Positions 40,023 through 50,578 of a DNA stretch of 64,000 nucleotides are shown here, one piece after another. The DNA comes from Cylicocyclus nassatus (Eukaryota; Nematoda; Chromadorea; Rhabditida; Strongylidae): positions 25,348,852 to 25,412,851 of the forward strand of contig CATQJL010000001.1 in the NCBI GenBank assembly GCA_958299035.1. Direction: 5' to 3'. Under the pieces are notes generated by a model. It saw only the letters and a program-made list of their open reading frames with translations. It was not told the origin of the DNA and made no database searches. The position numbers were made by a program, and so were the translations under genes. Position 1 is the stretch's first letter. Each line of letters opens with the position of its first letter.

Positions 40023-43000
40023 TTACTGAGGATTTACTAGCAAGGATGTCGTCGGCTTATACATACGACTTGACGATACTTGCAGATGAACTGTTCGAGA
40101 CACTTCAGGCAATCCGCGAAATCGAAGTTTTTGGCGAAATTGAGGTAAAACTAGGTAGGCCAAAAATTGTAGTCCAGAATGAATTGTACAGAAGCAGTAG
40201 AAAACACCTGCATCACAAACTGGATTCAATATGACCGCATATGGCTGTACTTGGCTTACCTCCTAAAAATGAAGGAATACTCAATAAGTCATATCTGATT
40301 AGCACAATCATAGCTGTCGGTACAGAGAGCAGTATGACCGAGATTCCATTGATGGTTAGCATCAAATACAGCTTCTTTGAACGAGGTGTCTGTGAAATTG
40401 AAGTATCCACTAATAATTGATATGGATATCAATTCCATCAACCATTTTTTACTAGCGATAAGTTCAATTAAAAAGAGGACATTATGCAGTCTAAGCTCCA
40501 CCCTCCATGAACAACTAAAAGCTGTAGCTTCGTGATTGGTGTAAAGAGGCGACTTCGTTGCAGATGACCGTGCGGGCGTCGCCTTCTGGATACTAATGCC
40601 CTCTACGTACTTTGATTTGTATTTGTCAATTTCTTCATTTGGCAATGAAGCAGAAATGGCGTCGTGGATCAACGGATTCACTTGGCCTTGTTATAAGCCT
40701 TCGTTAAGTAAAATGCGGTGCATACCTGCGTGTTTTTGTTGGCTTTTCCTAGTCTGTTGATTGCGAGCAGTGATAGGAACGAGATAAGGTAGCTTAAGCA
40801 TGTCAAGAGTTGGTGTAGAGTCATGTAGATTTTACTAGTCATATCAGAAGCACTACAATCGCGCGTACTCAAGTCTTCACCTGAAGTTAAACCTCTCACG
40901 GATCCAGCCAAAATGGATACCTGCAAGTTGGTTTGCCGTTTATATATTCCCAATTATTGATTATTTCACTCACCAAACATATAACAAAAGAATACAAGAC
41001 CAAGCACGTTCTGTATCTGTTTCCCCATCTACATCGATACCAAGGCGCAAACCAAAACGCAACTGTTTGTTCAAAACATACACACAAATTCACGATCGCT
41101 GCAAATTGTCCTGCAACATGAGCTTTCATGCTTTCAGTTCTTGTGCATCACATTTGCATCCGGACTATCGAGAAAGACCTTAGGGTCACTGCATCAACGC
41201 TCACGATGGAAAGGGAAAAGCAGCCATAAGAAAGTTCCTATTATGATACACTAGATGACTTACCCGGCTCCGCCCGGCCCTGTCATTATTATATTCGTAA
41301 TCAGCATGCTCGATTACCCCCCTGTGCCAACTTCCAGCTCCGTAGCTCAAATTTTGCAAAAAATCGATAAAATCGATATCGATCGATGACGAAAAGTAGC
41401 CTATGACACCCGCCGGGACCCGAAGTGTATGTGTGCCAACTTTGGTCCGGATCGGTTCAGAAATGGAATTTTCTATTTGGAACATACGTACACACAGAAG
41501 ACAGACAGACAGACAGACAGACATACAGACAAACAGACATTCAGCTTTATATATGGTAAGATCTAAATTTCTTGCTATCTATTCATCTGCAATATACGGC
41601 GCGATGAAAATATTAGACGATTTTATCCTTGGATTCAACGTATTAGAAACAAATAGCATTCGTTGAAAAGAGGAAAAAAAGCTGCATCGAGTAACACCTA
41701 GCTTACTCGCCGGTCTTCACTGTTTTGTATAAGGTTTGCTATAGCCATCTGCTAATGAACTTGTTTTATGGGCTGTTACGAAGATTTAGAAAAAATTGCC
41801 AAACATAATCATCTCAAAAAGCATAGGTCGCAGATTTTCTTTTTTCCCAGACTTCATTGACTGTGGTGCGCATGTTGGAAAGAGAATAAAATGCTGCATC
41901 ACTACCAAGATCTCCCAAAAAACTTCTATCCACCGCAATGTATCGTTTAATTGAAAAAGCGACATCACTTTCGAAACAACCCACAACTGCATTTTTTTCT
42001 GGCCTTCGCTGGAGTTTATCAAAGAATTGCTCGCAAAAACTTACATGACGACGAAAACACATGAACTATCTAAATGTGATGTAAACTCTGGAACTTAAGC
42101 TACTTAATAATGGCTATTAAATATGTCTCCCTCTCGGTAATGGAAGGCACTGCTTTCTCAAAATGTTCAAAGAAATTCTCTTCCAAATACTCATTGCTTC
42201 TCTTTTGCTTACTCTAATTGGTATCGTACTGCTTTTTGATGAAAAGAAAAAGGATTTGGGCGATCTAATAAATACCTACCAGAAATATTTTTAAAAAAAG
42301 TTATAACGTTTCAAATCATTTTGCAAGTCGGACAAAATTTTCGGAACACTATATCATACAACAGGAAAAGTACAATTTGCTTTGTAATGTTATGAACTGG
42401 TTTTTGAATTAAGGTTGGTCCATACTTCTTCGCTGAGTATGCTAATCGCACGCCTCGCTTATCACACTGAAAATAAAAAACCGAAACTTTGTGGTTTTGA
42501 ACCTCCTCGCACACATACATGTGCCCAATAAACAGACACGTGAGGTACGCTGAAAATGCGTGTCTAGGCTTGTGATTTGCAAAGTCTGGCCCAATTTCTA
42601 GCACTATGACTTTGATGTGGTACCAGCCTTTAGAATCTCTCTTGTTCGAGAAAAGAATCTTGATCTTCCCTATCCATGTCAAAAAATTATGCTGAAGGTT
42701 GACGATTTGAAAGCTCAGAATATCGTGTATGAAAGTTGGGCAACTTAGCGTTTTTTTGTTCATAATGAGTTAGCATCTAGATCGTAACTTTGCAATTAAC
42801 ATACTATAAAGTACTCCAGCCAAAAAGCGGTGAATATAAAACAATATTTACCTCCAAAAATGACGATGAGCACCCATGGATTGTAATAAAAACAATATAG
42901 CACTTTAGTCTGAAGAAAACATGGAGGCGTCAAGATAAGTCTAAGGCGGAAAATCCCTGTTATTATAAAGCCAACGCTTTCAGTCTGAAGAAAAGGTGTA

Positions 43001-43196
43001 CGATTCCAGAACGATAAAGATTTTAACGATAAAGTAGCCTTCTTACCAAGTTTCCGAGTGTTAGTGCAATAAACATAATATACTTTCGGCGAAATTCTTT
43101 TGAAAGAAGGATGGCAATAATGAGTACACTTAGAATGGATGACAAAGAGCCGAAGACAATGTACATAAGGTATTGAGTAATCCAGAATATAAACGT
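40023..43196 (-). CDS. 7TM serpentine receptor, left copy (six exons; start codon ACG)
   Basis: Exons, in transcription order: 43047-43196, 42852-42984, 40974-41098, 40726-40920, 40260-40389, 40023-40207 (918 bases, 305 codons plus stop). Each has exactly the length of its counterpart in the right copy, with GT...AG introns and an open frame. Hydrophobic segments: TM1 in exon 1 (YIVFGSLSSILSVLIIAILL), TM2-3 in exon 2 continuing into exon 3, where CFEQTVAFWFAPWYR takes the place of a DRY motif, TM4-5 in exons 3-4, TM6 in exon 5 and TM7 in exon 6. Such receptors act as chemosensory GPCRs in nematodes; the subfamily is not resolved. The position of the right copy's ATG reads ACG here and the next upstream ATG is followed by a stop, so this copy may be inactive or start elsewhere. 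Confidence 0.8.
41251..41561 (-). mobile_element. Non-autonomous Helitron, 311 bp, in an intron of the left receptor
   Basis: On the minus strand it starts TCTTACCATATATAAAGC and ends in GC-rich sequence then CTAG, inserted between A and T: the Helitron signature. The right arm (near 54340-54355) has the uninterrupted site TATGATACATCTAAATTTC on the complementary strand, proving insertion after the duplication. It contains (CAGA)n at 41506-41525 on the plus strand. No Rep/helicase is encoded. Confidence 0.88.
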
Positions 43197-43630
43197 TTTT
43201 TCTGACAACAAAGATTTAGATCAACATTTGTTGCAGTGAGTAGAGAGGAGATTACCTGATAGATTTGTCAACAGTAGCGTAAATAATTTGAACTAACAGG
43301 ATAATTATTGTGCAAGAAACATTTTTGCATTGATTTCTAGAATTGACTAAAATAATTGCGTTGTCGCATGCCAAGAATTTTAATTTATCTGGATTTTCAC
43401 ATATTCAAAAAAGCAAAAATGTGATTCAGTGCAAGTTATTCTTTGTCGTTGTGTAAGCTTATTGCTGAGCCAAACTTTGCCCTCTTGAGCCCTATCAGCC
43501 AAAGGCCACCAAGGTTGCAAAGTATCCTTTTGCGCAAGAGTGCAAGGTAAATAAATTCTGAGTAGGCAAATGAAATGTTTGAATAGAGAAGTATCTGCCG
43601 CAAAAATATGAATTTGAAACGTAATCTGTA

Positions 43631-43800
43631 CAATTTATGCTTGGAAATGTCCACTGTCAAGGCATTTAGCGAGCCTGTTATCCGTCTCAAATGGCTTTTC
43701 TTTCAATCGCTGCACAGTCACGATAAGAAGCTCATCACTCATAGCGAGAACTCCCTCGCTAAAGTGTAAAGGCAAAAAATTGTTTTCGAGAAAGCTAATA
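43631..43800. other. Start of the spacer between the duplication arms
   Basis: Similarity to the right arm ends near 43627. No feature is recognised here. Confidence 0.4.
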
Positions 43801-43972
43801 CTCTAATTGCACGCGTATAAGACGCGGATTTTTTCTATAATCGAACAGCACAGACACGCCAAAGGGCTTTGCGACTAAAAACTCTTTACGGTGCTGCGTA
43901 TTGCCTGAGGTCGTGCGACACAGGTCTCGTATTCGAACGAAAAAGTTGCGTCTTACACGCGAGAAATTAGAT
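43801..43972. mobile_element. MITE with TA flanks, related to 1789-2004
   Basis: The ends are CTCTAATTGCACGCGTATAAGACGC and an imperfect complement (GCGTCTTACACGCGAGAAATTAGAT), with TA at 43799-43800 and 43973-43974. Confidence 0.6.
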
Positions 43973-43974
43973 TA

Positions 43975-44574
43975 GGATATCCACCGAAAGGAGGGGGGGG
44001 GGACAGAGACCCCGGAGTCTCCTAAAGTGTCCCCCGAACCCCAACACCGACTGTCTAAGATAGAGCCAATCATAATTGGAGCGATAGGTAGGGTCTGATT
44101 TTTGAGGCGCGAAGGTGCTAGAACCCTCCTGGGCGCAAATGCTGGTTCTAAGTATGGTGCAAGGAAAAGTGTTAGAAAATTTTGCGCGCTCTTCGCAGAA
44201 CAGATCAAAGAAGAAGCGGGAGCGGTATAGACGAGATGAAGTGCTCACTACTGGCGTTAATTCCACAGCATGTTATGGCAGAACCATAGGGGCCTACAAG
44301 TTATGCCTTGCCATGCTGCAGTCTTTTTAATTGTAAGATCAGTTCTTTTATGCTTAGAATGACTGCAGTCAAACAGCAAGTACATGAATTCAGTAGTTTT
44401 GAATAGCAATTAAACTAACCTGGACTCCTTACAATCAACTTTTTGGATAACCTGAAGTATTGTAGAACAATAAAGTTTTTGTAACTTAAAAGAGATTTCG
44501 CATGAAAATTACCAATTGCTTTCTTTGAAAACTACTTTTTCTACTCAAAGAATTATTGAAAATTGTCAATGTTG
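43975..44574. other. No recognisable feature
   Basis: Contains a G-rich run near 43990 and short ORFs without recognisable content. Confidence 0.35.
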
Positions 44575-45025
44575 ACATTGAACCCCGCAATGGTCGGCCG
44601 CCTCATCGTGGCGTGGGGGTGACACTGGGTGTCGAACTGCGATGCACAGCCGAGTGTATACTCTGGCAGGGCCTCCCAAGCTGTGAAGGAGTTCGACGTT
44701 TAAGGTTTCGGCCGGATGCCTAGCTAAGAGCCGGCCAGGCCAGATCCACCGCCGTTTGGTTTTCAGGTCGCTAGGCGGTTCTCCCCGCTCCAAGCCGGGA
44801 GTCAGCGATCGCCCCGTGAAAATCAAGAGTTGGCCTAGTAAGTCTGCTCTTGTAGAGGAAAAAAGTCATTACTTTACCAGTTAGAAGAATAGAAAGAAAC
44901 CCTGCACATCGGATCCCGCCTACGGCGCCGGGTGGTGGCAAGACTGATGTCAGGACCCTCAGGGCGCCTTTTGGATTGGACAAAAACGACACGTCTGCCC
45001 GGACGACACGCCACGGAGATGCCTC

Positions 45026-45782
45026 ATGCTCTGCACCTACAACGCCAGAACAGTCTCCACAAACGCCAACCTCTACGCTCTTCTCGACGCTGCAGAGCAC
45101 ATCAAGTATCACATTATCGCTCTGCAGGAAACGAAGTCCAGGAAGAAGGACGTGCGACAAATGGGTGATGGGACCCTCATATTCCTGGTGAGAAGGTTCC
45201 ATCACGAAACGTTGGAGGCGTTGGTTCTGTCATTTACCTATCTATCGTCCATTTTGCCGATTTGCATGACTTTCTCGACTAGCCATCCTCCACGTCAGAA
45301 GACCATCAGCATCATCAACTGCTACTCTCCAACATCAGCAGCTGACGACTCAGAACTAGATGCTTTCTATGAAGACGTGGAGGAGATCGTCCGCAACGAA
45401 AAGTCCTTCTACAAGTATGTATGTTGTGGGCGACATCAATGCGAAAATCGGGATGCCACTAGAAAAGGAATATAGGATGGGGAAGTTTGGATATGGACTC
45501 CGAAACGAAAACGGCAACCGTCTCGCTGGGCTTCTCTCCGCCGCACAACTCTTCCATGGAAATTCCATCTTCATGAAGAAAGAACATCGCTGGTGGACAT
45601 GGGAATCGCCCAACGGAACGACTCACGCGGAGATCGACCACATTCTCACCAACCGAAGGTGGAGCTTGCTCGATGTCTCAGTAGTTCCATCCTTCTGCAG
45701 TGGCTTCGATCACCGCCTCCTTCGAGCGAAGACACGACTCACCCGAAGGCTGGAAAAGAAAGTTTGTCACAATGCCGCGTGA
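45026..45782 (+). pseudogene. RTE endonuclease domain (frameshifted)
   Basis: [15 protein letters not shown]...IIALQETK at 45026-45150 holds the start of the APE-type fold with its catalytic Glu; [10 protein letters not shown] follows. After a frame change near 45420, [32 protein letters not shown] and SVVPSFCSGFDHRLLRAKT follow in the second frame. The usual Ser of the SDH motif reads Phe (FDHR). The enzyme nicks target DNA to prime reverse transcription. Confidence 0.82.
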
Positions 45783-46197
45783 AGGAAGGAAATCGTTTAT
45801 GACGGTAACAGGCTGGAGGAGCTCATATCAAGATGTGACTGGCCCGTCGAGGAGGACCCAACGTACGACTACGACCGGCTTCTGAAAGGATTGCGAGCCT
45901 GCGGAGAATGTGCCTCAGTGACTTTTGAGAAAAACTTAGAACGTATTTCGAAGACCACCAAGGAATTGCTCGAAAGAAAAAGATTTCTAAGGCAGGATCC
46001 GAATGCAACCCGCATCGAGCGACTGATAGCACACGCCAGTTGCAAAACAGCTTTGCAGGAGGATCTCAGGAAGTACAGGCAAGCCAAGATACTGGAAGCA
46101 GCTGAAGGAAGACGAAGTCTTAAGAAATGCCGAAGGGACCTCTGTGAATATCACGCACGCTGGCTGCACTACTGAACGAAGACGAGACTCCGATTTT

Positions 46198-47473
46198 TCC
46201 GATACAAGATGGAGTCTATCGCGAAGAACTTCTATACCAACCTCTTCTGCTCATCAACACCCGTGCCGATGCCCGTTGTTCCTACTGGAGAAGTACCACT
46301 ACGAATTCTACCTGCTGAAGTGCGCACGGCGATTCAGACCATGAAGACATCCACGGCTCCAGGACCAGACCATCTTTCCTCGAATTTCTGCGAGCCGGAG
46401 GACAACGTCTACACGAGATTCTCGAGTCGCACCCGACATCTTACCTTCAGAAGGAGAGGAGCTCGACCAGTGAAGAACTTCAAGAACCGTCCTTCTTTTT
46501 AAAAAGGGAGAACGGGAAGATCTTCGCAATTACCGTCCAATATGCCTGCTGAGTATGCTGTACAAGCTCTTCACGAAGATTATCCTTGCACGCATATCTA
46601 GGACACTGGATGAAGCCCACTCCAAGAACAAGCTGGTTTTCGCAAAGGATTCAGCTGCTTGGACCACATCCAGACGGTTTCGGGGGTCATAGAAGTCTGC
46701 CGGGAGTACCGACTGCCTCTCGTCCTAACCTTTGTCGACTACGAGAAAGCCTTTGACAGCGTCGAAACCAACGCCATCCTGTCTGCGCTAGTCGATCAAG
46801 GAGTGGAACCAGCTTACGTGAGGACACTAGCCGACTGCTACAAGGACTGTACAACAACGATGCAGCTATTCCATCGCCCCCTAACCATTCCAATTGGGAA
46901 GGGGGTTCGACAAGGCGACACCATTTCGCCGAAGCTGTTCACCGCGGCCTTGCAGTGGGTGATGAAGTCACTAGACTGGGAAGAGAGAGGCATACGAGTT
47001 GATGGGAGATTGCTATCCAACCTTCGTTTTGCGGATGACATCGTCCTTTTTTCGAGCAGTATCACTGAAGCAGAGGCGATGCTGAAGGAACTGAACGAAG
47101 TGGGAAAGAAGATTGGATTGCGAATCAATCGGAAGAAAACTCAGACTCAGAAGACGCCCTTTGCGAAGATGCGGAAATGGAACAGGAAGGCACTCCTACT
47201 AAGGAGGCCTCCTCTTACGTGTATCTCGGACGTTCGATGAACATGGAGAATGACTTGAGAGAAGAACTTAACAGGAGAAGAAGAGCAGCCTGGGCCGCCT
47301 GCGGGCCTCTGAGGGAAGCCACCGACCAACTGACGGACCCGGAGCTTCGTGCCCACCTGTTCGACTCAACCGTTCTCCGGCGCTCTCTTACGCAGCTGAG
47401 ACTTTGGCCGACACTGCAGCCACATCGAAAGTTTTACGGACCACCCACTGAGCGCTCGAGCGCAGTCTTCTGA
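46198..47473 (+). pseudogene. RTE reverse transcriptase domain (frameshifted)
   Basis: Pieces in different frames keep the family order: TSTAPGPDHLS (46209-46502), then 46659-47240 with LTFVDYEKAFDSVE (catalytic Asp), GVRQGDTISPKLF and LRFADDIVLFSS (catalytic FADD), then 47177-47473 with YVYLGRSMNM...ELNRRRRAAWAA. Breaks near 46500-46650 and 47200 and later stops make it inactive. Confidence 0.85.
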
Positions 47474-47865
47474 AAAGACCCAAGACAAGCAACATCTAGT
47501 CGGACTTCGCAGTGCAGATATGAGAAGAATGTTCCGTCTTCGTGACCAGCGGAATACGTTGCGAAAGCGAAACACCGAGGCGGGTCACATCATGAGAAGA
47601 ACAGACGACAGATGGACGTTAAGAACAACTGAGTAAATTCTTCGGGAAGCCAAACGTCCCCGAGGAAGACCACCAACGAGATGGGCAGAAGTGAACGTAA
47701 AACGGATGGAGCTGAGAAATCAGCTGGATACGATTCTCGCCCCTGGAACTCGTGGACGCAGCCACTGACGACGACCAAGAAGATCGTGGATGTCCGAAGC
47801 GAGGGACAGGAATCAATGGCAACTTCTGTACTGAGGCCCGCACGTCACGTGAGGACGGGCCATCT

Positions 47866-48680
47866 AACAAGAGAAGCTCACTTATTCGAAGTGGCGATTC
47901 GGAAGGAGATCTATACCTGTGGATAGAGCTCAAAAAGCTGATCTCAGATATACCTTCTATATCTGCGCTGCATCGTTTTGAAAAAAGCTATGAGCTTTTC
48001 TAAAGCCAAGTTTTTGTGCATTTTGAGTCGCAAAATCAAGATAATCGCTACACAAAAGTGTGCAGGCATAAGCAGACCACCTAGTAAGAATTTTAGGTCT
48101 AGTTCGAGTTTATTCGAACGCTTTCGAGTGTTTTCGACCAGGTTGTTCATCCGCAGTTCGTCATTAACTTCCTAGATCCCACTTCCGTATACAACCCCCC
48201 CCCCCCCTTCCATAATCTCCATCTAGAAAGACGCGTCGCGTCGCAAACTTTTTGGAAACTACCAGTGGATAGAACGTAGAACAGTGTTCTCAAATATATC
48301 TTTAATATCTGCGACGCGTTCTTCTAGATGGATGTTACGGACTTTTTTGCATATATAACGGAAGTGTGATAAAGGAAGCAAATGACGGCCTGTGAATAAA
48401 CAACATGGTCGGAAAACGCTCGAAAACGTTCGGATGAAGTCAAATTAGACTTACAATGCTTACTAGGTGGTTTGCTTGAGCTGCACACTTCTGTATAGCG
48501 ATTATCATGATTTTGCGACTCAAAATGCAGGAAAATTTGGCTTTAGAAATGCTCATAACTTTTTTCAGAACGACGCATCGCAGATATAGAAGGTATATCT
48601 GAGATCAGCTTTTTGAGCTCTATCCACTGGTATAGGTTTCCTTCCGAATCGCCACTTCGAATAGAACTTTCCTTGTAAGT
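47866..48680. mobile_element. Foldback element of about 0.8 kb
   Basis: CTTATTCGAAGTGGCGATTCGGAAGG (47881) followed by GATAGAGCTCAAAAAGCTGATCTCAG is mirrored at the right end (CTGAGATCAGCTTTTTGAGCTCTATCC...CACTTCGAATAG, to 48663). The interior is an imperfect palindrome with a poly-C run at its middle. The right terminus TTTCCTTGTAAGTAT groups it with the foldbacks at 2230, 50998 and 51648. Confidence 0.78.
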
Positions 48681-48906
48681 ATCTAAGTAGACATTAAAAC
48701 TTTTTTAGAGCACTGAAAGATAGCAGTTTATAGATTGAATGTTTTAATTTGATTATGAAACATTCAAACAGTCATCTTATCTTATTCGAGTATTGAAATA
48801 GCATTCAAGAAAGTAATATCATTCTCCCCCCCCCTTTTTCGCGCATGAAAGTTCCTGATCAGTGAAGTCGACATTGTTCACGTGCACAAGCTGCCATATA
48901 TAGATA

Positions 48907-49594
48907 CGGAGTGTCCCAAAAAGATGTGCACTTGTTTGACCGTTTATAACTCTCTTGCTTTCATGTCTTTTGCCGAGCTTGAAGTACCTTTTTATAGAGC
49001 GAGGTTCAACTCAGAATCGCAGTATGGAGCGAATCACCAATCACTCTTCGTTACTGTAGGATCACGGTATGAACTTAGCATAAAACGTCACTGTGCTAGG
49101 CCTTTTGATGAAATAATTTTAAAAATTTAAAGGTTTGTGTAGCAAGGTTTTTTAGGCGTGCTGATTTCACTACATGACTTTTCACCAGTTTCTCGTGCTT
49201 TCTTGATGGCGCGTTAACATTTCTGACTAACACTGGAAAAACAGTCGTTATTCTAAATTTGAATCAATTCATGAAAGAAACACTATACTGAAGTCAAATT
49301 TCATATTCGGAATCAGCGACTTTGATTAGTCCAGTTTAAGAGTTTCTGGCTTGTGTGGCTTTTTTTCTGGGGCAAAATACCGCTTTCAATAGAACTTCAA
49401 TAGAAACTTGAAATTTTGCTCAAAGCTGCTGCCGTAATCTTACAGAAATGAAGAGCGACTGATAATCCGCTCTTGTAATTCTAAGTTGGACCTTGCTTTA
49501 CATAATGGTTCATAGAATCTCAAGCTCGGCAAAAGACATGAAAGCAAGAGAGTTATTAACGACCAAACAGCGTGCACATCTTTTTGGAAACCTG
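48907..49594 (+). mobile_element. Tc1/mariner-like MITE with GTGTCCCAAAAA ends
   Basis: The left end CGGAGTGTCCCAAAAAGATGTGCAC after TA is mirrored by GTGCACATCTTTTTGGAAACCTG near 49572-49594. Adjacent CTCTCTTGCTTTCATGTCTTTTGCCGAGCTTG is also mirrored. The interior is related to 7311-7878 and 53436-54106. No transposase is encoded. Confidence 0.7.
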
Positions 49595-50157
49595 CATATT
49601 TAGAAAAACTCTCATGATTTTATTGAGATTCTACTTTGCGCTATGCTGCAGCACTTTGCTGCTGAATTGACAAAGCAATTTCTGCAGAAATAGCACGCTA
49701 CTAGCTTACGCGTATAGCTCACAATTTCGACAGTAGGTCTAGTTTTTGAAGTTGATTCTAAAACACTTGTTGAGTGTAATGCCCACTGCAGTAGTGACGC
49801 ATCAACAGTAAAGCGGCGATCAGAGGAACGAACGATACTGAAGAGGGAAACTGTCCTTAAAACATTATCCCACATTGTTACTCGATAGGTGTCATTACAT
49901 AGATCACGAAGAGAGCATTTTCTGCATGTAATTGAGGGTTTTAACATAAGCTTTGCCGCACTGAACGGAAAAATCTATGATTTTTAGCGCCATGTACGTG
50001 TCAATCATGGAAATCTAGATTTTGGTTTTGAGGTTTTTTGAGTTTTACTTTTTTGGCAGACTTCACCTCTTGTTGAAGAGCTCAAACCTCCGGTCTGCGT
50101 CAGATCTCAGACTTCGTCGGTGTGCAGAGAGAGAGAGAGACACTTAGGGTTAAAAAA
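49595..50157. other. Spacer sequence, nothing recognised
   Basis: The minus ORF 49612-49947 shows no family features. A (GA)n run lies at 50128-50140. Confidence 0.35.
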
Positions 50158-50578
50158 ACTTACGTTTCAACTTTATATGCGGCAGATTCTTCTCTGTTTA
50201 AACATTTCATTTGCCTACTCAAAATTTATTTACCTTGCACTCTTGCGCAAAAGGATACTTTGCAACCTTGGTGGCCTTTGGCTAATAGGGCTCAACAGGG
50301 CAAAGTTTGGCTCAGCAATAAGCTTACAAAGCGACAAAGATTAACTTGCACTGAACCACATTCTTGCATTCTTGAATATGCAAAAATCCAGCTAAATTAA
50401 AATTCTTGGCATGAGACAACCCAATTATTTCAGTCAATTCGAGAAATCTAATGCAGAGATGCTTCTTGCACAGCAACTATCTTGTTAGTTCAGATTACGC
50501 TACTGCTGACAAAACTATCAGGTAATCTCCTCTCTACTCAGTGCAACAAATGTTGATCTAAATCTTTGTTGTCAGAAA

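Larger units (their letters stand above)
38045..43630. repeat. Left arm of a large inverted segmental duplication
   Basis: Runs inverted against 50158-59660. Corresponding landmarks: 38078-38300 with 59320-59620, the RTE fragment 38306-38560 with 58202-58460, 38560-39330 with 57428-58200, 39330-39700 with 56000-56362, receptor exons 40023-41098 with 54500-55650, 42311-42810 with 52110-52500 and 50950-50990, and 42852-43627 with 50158-50912. The length difference is due to insertions in the right arm. Confidence 0.9.
44575..47865 (+). mobile_element. RTE-type non-LTR retrotransposon, near full length but decayed
   Basis: A GC-richer block than its surroundings. From the 5' end: a leader with the GGTCGCTAGGCGGTTCTC region, an apurinic-type endonuclease, a reverse transcriptase, a post-RT region and a 3' end ending GGACGGGCCATCTA. 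Multiple frameshifts and stops interrupt the ORF. The 3' end abuts a foldback element. Confidence 0.85.

Noticed and set aside
42311..42763. 150-codon minus ORF (and its counterpart at 52254-52454) as a receptor exon
   Set aside because: The product is hydrophilic, the right copy is truncated, and the exon 2 to exon 3 junction is in phase and yields a continuous third membrane segment without it; it lies in intron 2.
44566..44826. 86-codon minus ORF
   Set aside because: Antisense to the GC-rich 5' leader of the RTE element; no family features.
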